A DNA stretch of 64,000 nucleotides from Dryococelus australis (GCA_029891345.1 CM057002.1:67474590-67538589); one strand, 5' to 3'. Shown: positions 10,998-23,019, counted from the stretch's first letter. Made by a program: numbers and translations. The notes: generated by a model not told the origin, from the letters alone.

Positions 10998-11125
10998 GGA
11001 CCCACGGTGGCCGAGCGGTTAGCCCACTCGCCTCCCACCAATGCGATCCGGATTCCATCCCCGACCGGGTCACTCCGGATTTTCGCATGTGGGAATCGTG
11101 CCGGACGATGCCCCGTTGGTCGGCC
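10998..11125 (+). mobile_element. SINE S1, 5' half only
   Basis: Intact head: cggtggccgagcggttagcc (box A), tcgcctcccaccaatgcgat and a weakened box B (ggattccatcc), then gcatgtgggaatcgtgccgg. The copy breaks off near 11125, before the conserved 3' block. Confidence 0.82.
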
Positions 11126-11223
11126 TGAAGACCTGAAGAATACATGGATCCATTTAGAGACAAGTTGGAATTCAAAAAATCGTACATTAATGTTTTTTTT
11201 TTAATTGGTACATGCGTTATTTT

Positions 11224-11486
11224 TAGAGACACGCAAAATTTGCGTACAGTATGTACCGGAGCCGGCGTTGTTTCTCTATTGGCTGCTGCGTGGATATGAA
11301 ACCACGCCCTATCTGATTGAATTGCACGTGATTGGGCACACAATTATGAAGTGTTAATTTATTAATGCAGAGTCACCCAGGACGTGTCAAATATATCATG
11401 CTACAATGACAAACGTATTGCAAAGATACACGTGTTTAAGGTTTAACGTGTCCCCAAATAATAACGCGAGTTTTGCAGCAACTCCT
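11224..11486. mobile_element. hAT-type MITE, family A (A4)
   Basis: Starts TAGAGACACGCAAAATTTGC and ends with tccccaaataataacgcgag, then ttttgcag. Interior has ttggctgctgcgtgg and a gtgattgggcac CCAAT box. The right edge is diverged. Confidence 0.62.
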
Positions 11487-11508
11487 GGATAGCCACAAAC
11501 CAATAATA

Positions 11509-11610
11509 AACCTTCAGTGAACTGCAGCCTCAATGCACTGTAACAGCAAGTAACCAATGAACCTTCAGTGAACTGCAGCCTCAATGCACTGTAACAGCAA
11601 GTGACCAATG
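11509..11610. repeat. 51-bp tandem duplication containing a CCAAT box
   Basis: Two nearly identical units starting aaccttcagtgaactgcagc and ending gtaaccaatg or gtgaccaatg; one difference was seen. Confidence 0.92.
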
Positions 11611-11789
11611 AGCAGTTTCGGCTGCACGAATGTACGTAATACTGTGAAGTGCAGCATGTAGGTTGTTGAACTCGCGATTGTTTCAAGTCTCTTCAAATTT
11701 CCCGTAATGCGATCGCACAGGTAAATGGTCTCGTATATGGACGATCAACCAATGAATTCACGAATTATCCTCAAATGTTTACAGGGTAG

Positions 11790-11842
11790 AGAAATCTAGC
11801 TTGTCCCAAAATATTAAAGTGCGTTTTCCAGATGCTACTCAC
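11790..11842 (+). mobile_element. Family A MITE, right-end fragment
   Basis: gtagagaaatctagcttgtc, then a ccaaaatattaaagtgcg block and ttttccagatg fit the family A right end. The left end may lie near 11690 but is too diverged to state. Confidence 0.42.
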
Positions 11843-11849
11843 GACCAAC

Positions 11850-14284
11850 TAAGGTTAGTGAAATTTCGCGAAAAGATTTTAAGCCAAGTTATATTTATAA
11901 ACACTTTAGGGTTGTTTACTTATCTTGATTTGCTGAATTACTTTTTGTTACTTGTTAAATGTCTGCACATGAATCATGTAGTAGCCGTGCCGATGTTGCA
12001 GAATTCTGAGTGGCCCGGTCAATATGAAGACGCCTTCTCAAGCAGAGAGCAACCAATGACAACAGACAAACTGATGTTGGTTGCTTATAGTATTGAAGTC
12101 TACCATGTACTCATATTTTTTCACGAAAAATCACTGTCCCTAGTAATAGCTTAGTTAATTACATTCGCGGTACAACCATATTTATATTTCAAAATGGTTC
12201 CTCTGTATCGCCTCAAGCGGTAATCGTGTACTGCGAGTAAGATGACAAAATGCCGTAATTCCAAGACGTCATGATGCATACGCCCAAACGTCCAGGGGCG
12301 CGTTGTTCAAATAATTGAAGTGACAAGCATAATTATCTCTCCGCGTCTAAAATTATCAGCATTCAGTTTATGATTTTCTGAGTTCTATTATTTTATTTTT
12401 TGGAATAAAGAAATAGTCATCTCATTGAGGGGTATGCACGTGTATACTAGGGGATAGAGGATTTTTTTTGCCCTTGAAGACAACACCAACACTTTTATTT
12501 TTGTTAGACTGTTTAGCTCGATTTTATAGGAATCTAAGTAAAAAAATACAACTAACTTATTTTTATTTGTTCTTTCGAATAAATAGATACCTAGGGTAAA
12601 CATATTACAGTGTTTCGTTTGAAGTCCAGCATGCTATGTGAGCTGCAAAGCGACATGCACATTACAATCTAGTTTTTTTCGTTCCCATTCCGAGAAGACA
12701 GGAAATGTGGATAATGAATCTATTTATATGCGCTCTGCGGTCTCTTCCTGTGTCCTTGAAAGTTATAATGAAGTGTTACAGCGAAACACGAGATTATATT
12801 ACCCCGCTAAATAGTCGACTACGTATATTTATACTTGCTGTGTCATTTTGTCTGTACTCTTCGTGTGTAACTCGGTGCTAGGTAGTGCACAAGTACACTT
12901 CTACCTGGCGGGGCAATTTAACCATTCCTCTGATAACCACGATTTCGTAACGTCATTCCCCAACTTCGAAATATTCTGATGGAGAGCTTTATAAAAGCTA
13001 TATAAATTCACAGAGATAAGTATAGCCGTGTTCACACGTTCGGGTATTTAACCCTGTCATCCCCTCATTAAATTATGGTTTCTAGTGTTGCAAATGTGTA
13101 GAATATTTTGTGCATGCTGTATTTAATTTGGCAAAAGAACTTGTTCTTTTATTACCACCAATAAGCTGTAGGCTTTGTGTTCAGTGATTAGTGATAAGAA
13201 CCAATAGCGACGCAGTGCAGTATCAAGGTCTACAAATAAGTTACCCACACTGAGTCTCGTAGAGCACAGTTCCGGTCAAATATTACATTCCTGTTCAACA
13301 CGTAGACAGTTGGCAACACTGGGCGATACTTGTGGCACAGCAAATGCCAGTTTCATGACGACATTCATTGCCGTAAAATGAAATGAAATTTCTTAAATGT
13401 GTACGACCAGCTAAGTTCTATTGTGGAATACAGCAGTCTCATTCATTAGCTCGTTTAGACTTCGTGTCCACGATGGACTCGTTGCACATGAAGAATGTTT
13501 ATGGTCGGTGTTGTACACAAGATGGTAATCATTGGCCGGGGTTTGGAACGTATTCCTTGAGGAAAATAGATGATTAGTTGAAATTTCTGTACTTCTCATT
13601 TGTGAATAGTTAATGTTGACATCAGCGAGCATGGAGCAGCTCTTCACTGATACTTCGTATCTACGCCAGAGGAGAAAAATATCGCAAAGGGAAACACAGA
13701 GGATGACAATAAAATTATACACGAAAACAAACCAAGACAAGCTGTTTATTGTGAACAAGGAATTTAGTCAAGAGTTCTCCCAGACTAAACGAAACAAAAC
13801 TAGACGTGAAACACACGCACGAGGAACAAAGACAAATAAATAGATACAAATCCTAGCACAAAACTATAGATGACGCCATGAAGACAACACTGACGGCGAA
13901 GTTTTATTTCCGAACAGAGAACTGAAGGAGAAGAAACAAATGGCGACGCTCGTTACACGAAATAAACCGATAAATAAAGGAGAAAACTTCATCTTCTATG
14001 AGGAAGAAGGCCTGCAATTTTTGCTCTGGATATATATTTTGCTCTGGATATATGTTTTGTATCGTTTTGCCTGAAAGCCTCTGGGAAAAGTTATTTTGCC
14101 CAACAGCTACTCCTCACGGCTATTTGGCTAACGGAGCACAGTCTGAAGTGGGAAAACTACGCTTGGCATCGTTGGGTTAGCCTAATGGCGTGTTGCATCA
14201 CTGCACAGCGACTCGCTTAAAAGCGTTTTACCTAAAATAATTTTGCCTCAACCTTTTCCTTTCTGGCGCTGATATTTTGTACAG
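11850..14284. other. Intergenic stretch, no gene seen
   Basis: ORFs reach 117 codons but none resembles a known family. A segment at 13580-13650 (catttgtgaatagttaatgt, then tgacatcagc) matches part of the family C copy at 17.35 kb. A short direct repeat tttgctctggatatat occurs twice at 14027-14062. Confidence 0.35.
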
Positions 14285-14575
14285 TAAGCAGAAACCCTTT
14301 CAGTCAGTGTGTCCAGTACAGTGTACATGTTGCAGATGAAGCAAACATATGACCAGAGCTGTACACAGCTGGGATCATCGTACAATGTAGTCAGATTCTT
14401 CTCTTTGGGTTATACGATTTATGGACGTTTATAAATATCTGCTTTGAGACAGAGTTTCCAAAGTCTCTTAAACACCAAAAAAACATATTATTGGTTCCAC
14501 GATTGAAGAAAGTATTTGATGAGTATGAGTACGGACCAAAATATAACTCGATTGCAACACTTTAAAACATAAAAT
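14285..14575 (+). repeat. Dispersed repeat family C, copy 1
   Basis: Aligns with 31205-31500: cagtgtgtccagtacagtg, gttgcagatgaagcaaacat, atgaccagagctgtacacag, ggacgtttata, a cagagtttccaaagtctctt block and accaaaatataactcgattg followed by caacactttaaa. Unclassified; no terminal structure recognised. Confidence 0.55.
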
Positions 14576-15740
14576 AATACAAAACACTGTACATAGCAGA
14601 AAACAGCGTACATAACTGAAGTACACTCTAAACTCAATCAGTGAGAATTGAGCCAAATCAGTGGAAATAGTAAGAATTGAACAACTGAACAAATCAGTTA
14701 AATGATTAACTTCACTGATTTATTTGTGATTTGCCATATAATGTCAAGAATTTCGCTCCTATAAATCACTTGTTCACAGTTAATTTGCTGGATTCGCCGG
14801 TCAGCAGTAGCTTATGAACTGACTTTCAGTGAACGTTACTTCACTGATTGATATCATTGATTCGGATTTAGAGTGCAAGGCTCTCGCATGTGGGAGATAT
14901 CATTATTTGTACAGATTGTACCCCGTAGTCTCACAGACAACCGTTGTCAATAACACCAAACACAAACACTTCTCTATTGGTTCCGACACAAATGACAGAG
15001 TGTTAATACTTGATACCAGTACAGTTCCAAACTACACTTTTCTACTTGCAGTGCCTACAATTACAATTACGCTCGAAAGAGTTCAAGTTTTCCCCCTTGA
15101 GTCAATTCTCCTATTGGCGTTTTGCTTCGAAGAATTTTGCCTCAAAGCACGGTTCTTAGTGTAGATTCTCCAAATCGTGATGATCCTAAGTGCGTTTTGA
15201 AAGTGACGTTTTGACAAGTAATATTTCAAAAACATATACTCTATAGATTGGAGCACAGTTGTTTGCGCACATCTTGGACGGTTCTTTAGCAAGGAAGACA
15301 TGTGGTGTCCGTATTACGTGCAGCAAAGTCGAACTAAATAAGTAGAGAGCCTATAATATCGCGTAATGAAAGAGCACCAAGCAGGACTCCACAGTACTTT
15401 ACACACTCGAGCAGAGGTCACGTGTTGGTTGGCTGCGGCCACAGACAGAACTCACTCTTCTTCTGTTATACCCGGCCACTCGGTGCTTAGTGTTTACTGT
15501 TGGTCCTGAGTCCTGCAGAACGTGTTGGACGATTGAAACACGTCATACTAGCATATACTTGTAATCTTACTCCGTTATGACGTTTCAGAAAAATAGTGAG
15601 AAATGTGTGCTTATCAAGTATGAAAACTTCTGAGAAGCGTAAAATGATGTATTTGTAAAGGACCAAGTGCCAACTTTCTAAAGCCTACTAAGCCGGCAAA
15701 ATGTGTTTATTGACCAGGGGAAAATTATGTAAGCTTATTA
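14576..15740. other. Intergenic stretch with repeated TCACTGATT motifs
   Basis: Between 14630 and 14870, tcactgatt and its complement recur several times in both orientations. Part of this (14820-14880) resembles 45390-45440. The 111-codon ORF at 14829-15164 has no recognisable domain and I do not call it a gene. Confidence 0.32.
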
Positions 15741-15741
15741 T

Positions 15742-16156
15742 AGGCTATTCGTGGTAAAATGAGCACTTTTGAAAGCTCTGCTTAAGATCTACTTGCATGT
15801 ACGTTGTGTATTCTTCCGCCTTATGTAAGATTAACACTATCATGGGCCTCATAACTTTATGCATGCGTCGGTCGAGTGAAACCGTGAAATTGTTAGAAAA
15901 GTAAATATTTTTCAAATCTGCTTATTTTTTACTTTTAGGTTCATTAAAAAAAAAGTGAAAGAAATAATTTAAGTTATCAGAAATGGTTATTTAATACTTT
16001 TTATTCGACGTTAAGATACGGAACTGCTTCCCATTCAATCTTCATCAATTTTACTGGGCGTATGTCACTCAGTGCGCAAGTTAAAATGTATGCAGGTAGG
16101 TGCAGTGACTTTTCCAAGGTTGATTTCAAAAGTGCCCACTTTATCGTGAACAGCTG
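15742..16156 (+). mobile_element. MITE family B, long form (B2)
   Basis: Left end taggctattcgtggtaaaat, then gagcacttttg; right end tttcaaaagtgcccacttta, then tcgtgaacag. It is the best preserved long copy in plus orientation, about 415 bp, flanked by TA on the left and probably on the right. Confidence 0.8.
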
Positions 16157-16552
16157 TAAGTAGGAAATGTTCTAAAGTGGGAACTTCTTAACTTCTTTAC
16201 TTTATTTATATTCCGTTCACTATGCTACTGAACTATATGGCGAAATGACAGGGTCTGTACAAATAAGCCTCTGGCTGGAGACAGCAGCTAACGAGTAGAG
16301 TGTAATAGCTCGAGTATGCACACAGTTGTGAGCCGCTGCCGCTACATAAGGCAGTTGGCTTCTCCGTATGGCAGTTTGCCTAAAAGCTGTTGCTGCGACG
16401 CGTCGCGTGTGTCGTACACGCGGCCAGACACACGACCTACCACCATGGACGTCATCGGCGACCCCAGGTGTAGTTCGCAGTTGCCACGACATGACGTCTG
16501 CTTGCTTGCTTATGTTGCTTCACCGCTATGTCCCCCCGGTCCCAGTACCGTG

Positions 16553-16815
16553 AGGGGCCGTGGTGGCTAAGCGGTTAGTCTGCTCGCCTCCTACCAAGGC
16601 GAACAGAGTTCAATCCCCGGCAGGAGCACTCCCGAATTTCCGCACGTGGGAATTGTGTCGGACGATGTCGTTGATCGGCGGATTTTCTCGGAGATCTCCC
16701 ATTTTCCCCTCCCTTTCATTCCGGCGCCGCTCCATACTTACCTCAATCACCCTCATCGGCCCTCAAGACCTCGCTGTTAAGAGCAGTCCAAATCTCTTCC
16801 CTTCACTTCAATCAG
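16553..16815 (+). mobile_element. SINE S1, near full length
   Basis: Head ccgtggtggctaagcggtta (box A), tcgcctcctaccaaggcgaa and gagttcaatcc (box B); body with gagatctcccattttcccct and ttccggcgccgctccatact; 3' block ggccctcaagacctcgctgt. Confidence 0.87.
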
Positions 16816-16867
16816 TGATACTACTACAGTAATGACACTTTCGTGTTTGTCGTTATGTTTTTAACCA

Positions 16868-17140
16868 TTTCATACCCAGTGTAGACAATCGTCAACATGT
16901 TGCACAGGAATCTTATATTGGACCAGTACTGTACGTTGCGAGGTTCAGTTGCCCAATGGCCTTCCCTGTGGGTTACTGATTCCTAAACCAAACTACGATA
17001 TGACTGGTTAATATCACTGATCATCAAGCACAAAGATTACAGCTTATTGACTGTGATGACGAAACCAGTTCTCTGAGATCTTAAGTACAACATGTATCAT
17101 AACATTCATTATTTGCAACAACAGAAATAATTAATTAATA
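16868..17140. repeat. Dispersed repeat family D, copy 2
   Basis: Homologous in order to 10430-10700, including tacgttgcgaggttcagttg, cctgtgggttactgattcct, gcttattgactgtgatgacg and catcataac-equivalent blocks. Confidence 0.42.
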
Positions 17141-17189
17141 TGGTAATGTAAGGGTAAATCAACAGTTGATTGTTTCACGCAGCTATTGG

Positions 17190-17470
17190 AATGTGTGTGT
17201 GTGGTGCTGAAGAGACATTGGGAAAACAACTCTCAAACCAGAGCTATATAAATGTCCACTAATGACATAAGTCACAGCGAAGAAACTGACTGTATTAGGC
17301 AATAGTCCTAGCTTGTGAGATATGAAGTTTGTGCAGCTGTCATCTGTGAATGGTCAATGCTGACATCAACTAACACTCAGTGCGTTGTCCATAGCTCAAG
17401 AGAAGCACGTTCTAGACGAGTACGGCACACATCAAAATATTTAACGATTGCCACACTCAGCTCGTAAATT
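17190..17470. repeat. Dispersed repeat family C, rearranged copy
   Basis: The part at 17200-17270 is the reverse complement of the family C block: its complement reads ggacatttatatagctctgg, then tttgagag and cccaatgtctctt, as at 31.35 kb. The part at 17420-17460 (cacacatcaaaatatttaac, then gattgccacac) is in direct orientation. The copy therefore contains an internal inversion or is a composite of two insertions. Confidence 0.45.
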
Positions 17471-18784
17471 GATCCAGGACTGAGCGGGTTAACACACGGA
17501 TAATTATATCCAACGACGATATAACTAATGACTATAATCAAATTTTTTTACCGATTAACTAAACCGAAAAAAACAATGAAATGGCTGAGTGAAGACAAAA
17601 ACTTTCGGTGTGTTAAAATTATTTTTAAGGTAATATTCGGACTTAATGAATGCAGTAAATTGGAAACGTAATTTTAATTACACAGTATATAATTTTTAAG
17701 ACTATTTTGTCAATAAATTATACAATTAATTTAGGTTTCAATAAATAGTACACTACAACTACAAGCGCTCCTATGAATTTACAGCAGAAACTCATGCGAT
17801 ACCTATTGAGTATTTTGTTAACTACAATGTAGGCTCTCAAAAATCTATTGAAGTTGCAAGGGGGTTTATAGCAAACGAAAGTAGTTAGTAGACCTTGTGA
17901 GGCGTCCACTGAGGATACTGGAAGGCAACAAGCAGCGAAGGTTTCTCTCCAGATAAATCAGTAGTTGTAGTGAGGGCTGATGAGCGTGGCAGTGGAGTCG
18001 TCTCAGAGACTGACGACCAGGCAGAGAAAGTGGAGAATATGTCTCGTCATGGAGTTACACAGCAGAAGCATTTCGCCCGAGGAGAAGTGTCTCGACACAC
18101 GCTTGCCACCTGCCGTCCATCTCAGGTGACTGGCAACTACACACCAGCCTCGTGCCCTTTGTAGAGAGTTGTGTACCGAGTGTACACTTCTCACATCTCT
18201 GCACATTCCAGCCACAACTGTTAACCACACTGGACGCAGCACAGGCTTACAAACGTTCAAGACAAGATCGAAGATATTTAACTACAAACTGTGGATCCAC
18301 TGGAGATCGAGATGATCTAGGTGTTACGCACCTCAGGTGTCTGTCCGCGAATCACAGACGTACAGTATCGGAGTTACCTAATTATAATTGGCCCGTCAAG
18401 TAACAAAGTTCCTTCTCACAAAGACACGCCGCCTATAAGGAAATTAAAACAGCTTGCTTGCCCGTAGGTTATTAAATACTAGCATGTGCTTACATCTGTT
18501 CGCGAAATTTAGGTGTGCCTGGTTATCACCGTATGACTGCTGCACACCACTGCACTCTACTGTCATAGAGTAGACAATCACGCACAGGCAAGATGGTTTG
18601 GTGCATTTAGAAATAAAAATATGGTTTTAGGAACAATCTATAGTAGACTTTTAAAATAGGAACAGCGTTGTAAGTACCGCGTAAATACTGTTAACATATA
18701 TAGTAATATCAACATAACTGTTTGTTGTATTACTGCCTGTTTCCTACTTATTATACATGTAGTTATTATACACTGTGTTCGTAC
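17471..18784. other. Intergenic stretch, no gene seen
   Basis: ORFs of up to 85 codons without family resemblance. A short motif at 18070-18100 (cccgaggagaagtgtctcga) resembles 35355-35375 (ccgggggagaagtggcccga), perhaps a trace of another dispersed repeat. Confidence 0.3.
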
Positions 18785-19185
18785 TGTAGAACGACTTCAA
18801 CAATATTTACGCTGTTCCCACGACAAATATGATTGTATTAACCAAACAGAATGCTGTGTTGCTACCCTCAAGCTCGTTTACAGAACTGTACATCACTAGC
18901 AACAGATCTTGATAATTCTGATTGTCGCGGGAACAACGTAGAAGGTAGGTAGGTAAGTGGGCTTAACGTCTCGTAGGCAGCGAGGTCATTAGAGACGGCG
19001 AAAGTTGCACAGGGAAGAGAGATTTGTTTGGAACTCATTCCAGCATTAACCTGGAGTGATTTCGGACCGAGTGATGGCCGGACCGGGAATCGAACCCGGG
19101 TCCTCCCGAATGCGAGTCCTGTGAGTTACCACTGTGCCACCTCGCTCGGTAACAACGTAAAAATTATTGAAGTTGTTTTGCTGGA
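18785..19185. repeat. Foldback structure interrupted by a SINE
   Basis: The left arm acgacttcaacaatatttac, then gctgttcccacgacaaat (about 18790-18830) is complementary to the right arm, which is split by the SINE: tgtcgcgggaacaacgta before it and aacaacgtaaaaattattga, then agttgttttg after it. Removing the SINE and one target copy restores a continuous right arm. Probably the ends of an old TIR element. Confidence 0.5.
18941..19150 (-). mobile_element. SINE S2, full length with 9-bp target duplication
   Basis: On the minus strand: box A gaggtggcacagtggtaact, box B gggttcgattcccgg, a body with tcactccaggttaatgctgg and a 3' part cgtctctaatgacctcgctg, then cctacgagacgttaagccc and a (ctac)n-like tail. 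It is flanked by aacaacgta on both sides (18932-18940 and 19151-19159). The head differs from S1, so this is a separate tRNA-derived family. Confidence 0.82.
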
Positions 19186-19392
19186 AGGGCTACCTGTTTT
19201 GTAGTAGGGACGTAGTGGTCTGCTGTATGTACAGTAGCAAATACAATCACAGAGAGAAATACAACAGAGTGTTATGTTGGTATTGCTGTCTATGTTAACA
19301 ACATTCAGACGATGCGTACAGCCCATCAGTGGCTGTCCCTAATGCAACAGTCTAGAAGGTTCCTTCAACCATATGCATATGTTTGTCTGAGT

Positions 19393-19590
19393 GTGGTTCC
19401 TCTGATGAAGGGCGTACCCGCGCTCTGATTGGTTACGCGAGGTTCTGGGAAGGGACCTTGTGTCTCATTGGCTACTGCCTGCTGCGGAAGTTTCCTTATT
19501 GGCTGGCCTGTTGGCTGGCGAGTGTCTTACCAGGCGCTGATTGGCGAACGGCGTCCTTACATGTTGACGCCATTTTGCTAGCTAGTGCAA
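19393..19590 (-). repeat. CCAAT-rich dispersed repeat, family H (H2)
   Basis: On the minus strand it contains five CCAAT-type boxes (gccaatcagcgcctggtaag, agccaacagg, agccaataagg, agccaatgagacac, aaccaatcagagcgcgggta), then cgcccttcatcagaggaacc. The order matches H1 and H6. The 103-codon plus-strand ORF over it is repeat-derived. Confidence 0.62.
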
Positions 19591-20217
19591 CTGGAGATCG
19601 CGGCTGTCTCACCTCTGTACACTCGTCTATTCGGTGGCGCACTGAGAAGAATGTGTGTATTTTATATCTTCATGCGCCTTCTGGTATTGGCTGAGTATTG
19701 ATTACTTCAGCACGCCGCGAAGGATTCTCGGGCCAGTGGTGGAAGTTCAACAGTGGAGTGACGATCTTCTGTAACGTCGTGTGAAGGACAACAGACATTG
19801 GAGTCGTGGAATGTGCTCAATAAGGGCAATGACAGTAAAGTATAACCTGTTACCGAACAACGTGATGTTTACACTCTAACAATAGCAGAAACAGACCTGC
19901 CACACGTCAGGTTATGTCTTTATAAGCCCGACTTAGCTTATTCTTTCCGCGCGTCGTGTGTCCTTATGTGAGATACTTAACTGGAAGGAAATCTCAAAAA
20001 CATGGCCATTAGTGTTTCTTACGTCGGCCAAACAACCATCTTAAAGATACGCGTAATATTCGCTGTAATTACCAGTTTTCTGACAAGAAAAATATTTAGT
20101 AAATAATAATTCACAAATTACAATTTTTAATTACTTTGAGGTCTGATCACATTGGGGGATCAGCCCTTGACGTCATAAATTATAGACTATTAGCCATAAC
20201 CTGCGCCACAGATTTTG

Positions 20218-20218
<1 letters not shown>
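19591..20218. other. Intergenic stretch, no gene seen
   Basis: No ORF with recognisable family and no shared repeat. Confidence 0.3.

Positions 20219-20260
<42 letters not shown>
20219..20260. repeat. (TA)n-(CA)n microsatellite
   Basis: About 16 TA units followed by five CA units. Confidence 0.95.
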
Positions 20261-20393
20261 TACATATAAGGCATATGGCATTACTTTGCACATGGTCTAG
20301 TATTTATTACGTAGCTACTGTTGCTGGTAACATTTACACTGACCGACTGCAAGAAATAATTACTTTGTATTTTACTTACAGTAAGGTTATTTC

Positions 20394-20670
20394 CAGTGAC
20401 GTGTGATGAAGTGTTGCAAGGTAAGCTGGTGCTTGCTTAGTGCTGTACATTCTCGGTGCACGCAGCAGGAGCCAGTAACCACTATGGAGCCTAGGGAAAC
20501 AGAATGTATTCCGACCACTCACAAGCGAGCAGCAAGGGACATATTACACACGTTCTGTGACGTCACCTGCCGAGCTACGTTGTACTAGTGGAAGTGTAAA
20601 CTAACAAGCAACAGGATACAGCGCACAGCTAACGCCAGCTTACCTTGCAACACTTCACCGCACGCCACTG
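20394..20670. mobile_element. hAT-type MITE with CAGTG ends and 8-bp TSD
   Basis: Long terminal inverted repeats: left cagtgacgtgtgatgaagtg then ttgcaaggtaagctgg; complement of the right end cagtggcgtgcggtgaagtg then ttgcaaggtaagctgg. Flanking octamers gttatttc and gttattta match at 7 of 8. CAGTG-type ends with 8-bp duplications are typical of hAT elements. 277 bp, non-coding. No second copy was seen in the window. Confidence 0.83.
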
Positions 20671-20678
20671 GTTATTTA

Positions 20679-21930
20679 AACTACAGTTTCGTAACAGAAC
20701 GTAATCTCTTAAGGGAGGTTTTGGCATAGTGACATTTTTCCGCCACTAGGTGCGCAGTGTTCCAAAAGGTAACTTTTAATTTAAATCTTAAGCTACGTGA
20801 ATTATAAAACATAAATTTTTTACTTAGTTACGAAGTTATTTTATATTTTATTTATGATTATTGTAATTAACCTGTCTTGAATGTGGGAAATAGAGAAAAA
20901 ATGGTCCTGCCTTACCGACTCTAGCGCCTACTTAATGGTGAAAATGTTCCTTTTCCCAAACTTTCAACACTGAGCTTTCGAACCTGTAGTAGAACTAACC
21001 TTACCTGCAGTCACGAGCTCAAAATTAATAAGAGCGGTAAAGGTATAATAATTTAATAACATTTGAGGAGCTATTATTTATGCTGTATCGAGCAAAATAT
21101 TTTATTAGATAGTTTCATTACCCAAATTGTGACAAATAGGCAAAATAAATATGGCGGGGAGTAGTTCGTCTTAAGTACGGAGTAAGTCACCTTTATCCAA
21201 CTTTACAGGAACATCAGTACCTGCATTCCTGCTTACAACCTGCAATATCGTTGCATTCTTTAACGCTTTCACTCACTTAATGTATACATGTACTTTTTTT
21301 CTCAGTTTATTTTAATGTCTTAATAGGCATTAATTAACTAGATTTTATAGCCTATGTAGGCTAAAACTACTGGATGATCGCAAACATTTCTTGGGCCAAC
21401 TTATCTTTGAAAAACTGTAGCGTCTCACATATTTTTTGACTGGATAATGCATATTTTTACTTGATTTAGCTTTTTTCATACAAATCACAATCGTTAAGTT
21501 TTAGAGTATAAGAATCCTGATGTTCTAAAACTGAACATGGATGTCAGGTAGACGTGGGCCGAATGTGAGGGAGATAACTGTGTATACATACATAAATTAT
21601 AGGGGATGAAAAAAAAATCGCGAATTCATTTTTGGACAAGCTAGAACTCAAAAATGTGTGTGTTTCTGTTAATATTCCTATTGTATGACAGTTTATTAAA
21701 CGCACCTCAGGTGAACTCTGAGCCAATAACAGGCCTGCAAGGAAACAAGTTTGGTCTGTGGTGAAGCTGGCTACACACTAGGGCTGCAGATTGTAAACAG
21801 AAAACTGAGGTTCGTAAATACATAGGACAGTTGAGTCTAGCCTAAAGGTAGTTTAGAACGCCAAATATTCCTGTCCCTAAAAATAAAATTGACGAGTGGT
21901 GTAGGTAGGAGGTAAGGAGGAGTAGCGGCG
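20679..21930. other. AT-rich intergenic stretch, no gene seen
   Basis: No ORF over 63 codons and no recognised repeat. Confidence 0.35.
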
Positions 21931-21932
21931 GA

Positions 21933-22065
21933 ATGTAAAAGAGTGAGGAAGAGGGAGCACCCAGAGAAAGTACCATACCAGGGCTGTGTCAGCTCACCTG
22001 GAATTGGTATCGAACCAAGGACCCCAGCAATGCGACTGAGTCAACTGCCAGCCGCATTGAAGGAA
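21933..22065 (-). mobile_element. Possible SINE remnant (tRNA-like head) on minus strand
   Basis: The minus strand has a box-B-like ccttggttcgataccaattc with a plausible upstream stretch ggcagttgactcagtcgcat. The body does not match S1, S2 or S3. It may be a chance box B. Confidence 0.3.
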
Positions 22066-22539
22066 GTGAAGATATTGAAAAACCCAACGTCAAAACTAAT
22101 AGAGACGGCAAATGTGGGAGTGAGTTGCAAGGAGGTTGTGACATCCTCGACCAGTGTTCACTAACAAACAGAATTGTTGTTTGGTGAGTCGCAGGCTGAG
22201 TGACGTTAGTGTCGATGTCAGAGCGTCACGACCGACCAATCAACGGCTATGTACTGTTGCATAAGGCGTCACAACTGCGACTCTTCTGTCCTCCCTCTCT
22301 GCCACTACTGAAGCACACACACTTCTTCTTGGCAGTCCGCGGATTGCTCTCGCCTATACTCCATTCACAGTTACTTCCTACTTTCTGAAGCCCTGCTAAT
22401 GCTCTACCTCCAGGATATTCCTCCGCCACATGCGAACAAAGTTGTAACCGGTTCTAGGAAACTACACCAATGGAACTGCGCACCGCAAAATAATTATTTC
22501 TTACAAGGCATTACCACATTTTCTCAGTTTTTTACATTT
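22066..22539. other. Intergenic stretch, no gene seen
   Basis: Overlapping 60-62 codon ORFs on both strands near 22200-22430 show no conserved motif. Confidence 0.3.
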
Positions 22540-22745
22540 TAGTTATAAATGAAATATTATAATTTGTATAATTAAGTATAAATTAAAGTCCAATTTGATC
22601 AAAAATAGGTAATTTTAATTTAACCCAAGTATAAAATGCTTGTTATACATGGCATATTTATGAAACAAAAGCGTCACACATGAGTAGAATTTTCAAAGTT
22701 CTGATTTAATTAAAAAAGTATGAAGAAACCGCGAATGGACTACAC
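22540..22745. repeat. Dispersed repeat family J, copy 1
   Basis: Aligns loosely with 25840-26045: agtataaaatgcttgttata then catggcatattta, a ttcaaagttctgattta block and aaaccgcgaatggactacac. The final motif also occurs at about 39433, just upstream of the Harbinger-like fragment, so J may be the non-coding end of a Harbinger-type element. Confidence 0.35.
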
Positions 22746-23019
22746 AGAAGACTGTCGACATCCTCTCACTTGTTGTTAGGTGGCGCCTGTGGACACACCA
22801 CGTCATTAAATGTCGCCTCTGTTCACGTGATCTTGGTTCTATTCCCAGCGTCGACTGCTTGGAGTTGCTACAAATCTCAGGGAACTATAACAATGTGACG
22901 CATTAGTCCCCGCTGTCAGCTACGTAAAGTACAGTCACAGAACACTTGATAATACAGAGGTGAAGTGTGTAGCGAACTGCAGTTACACCGGCTAGTAAGA
23001 CGACGGCACGTCGTTCATC

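Noticed and set aside
16560-16832. 90-codon ORF and similar ORFs at 42770, 48357, 56156, 58806 and 63629
   Set aside because: All coincide with S1 SINE copies and carry SINE-derived peptides.
19080-19150. tRNA gene on minus strand
   Set aside because: Good A and B boxes but followed by a SINE body, tail and target duplication.
21140-21180. atatggcggggagtagttcg near a TTAA as a second TTAA-MITE end
   Set aside because: Only the last 20 bp resemble the 42.8-kb end and no matching left end was found.
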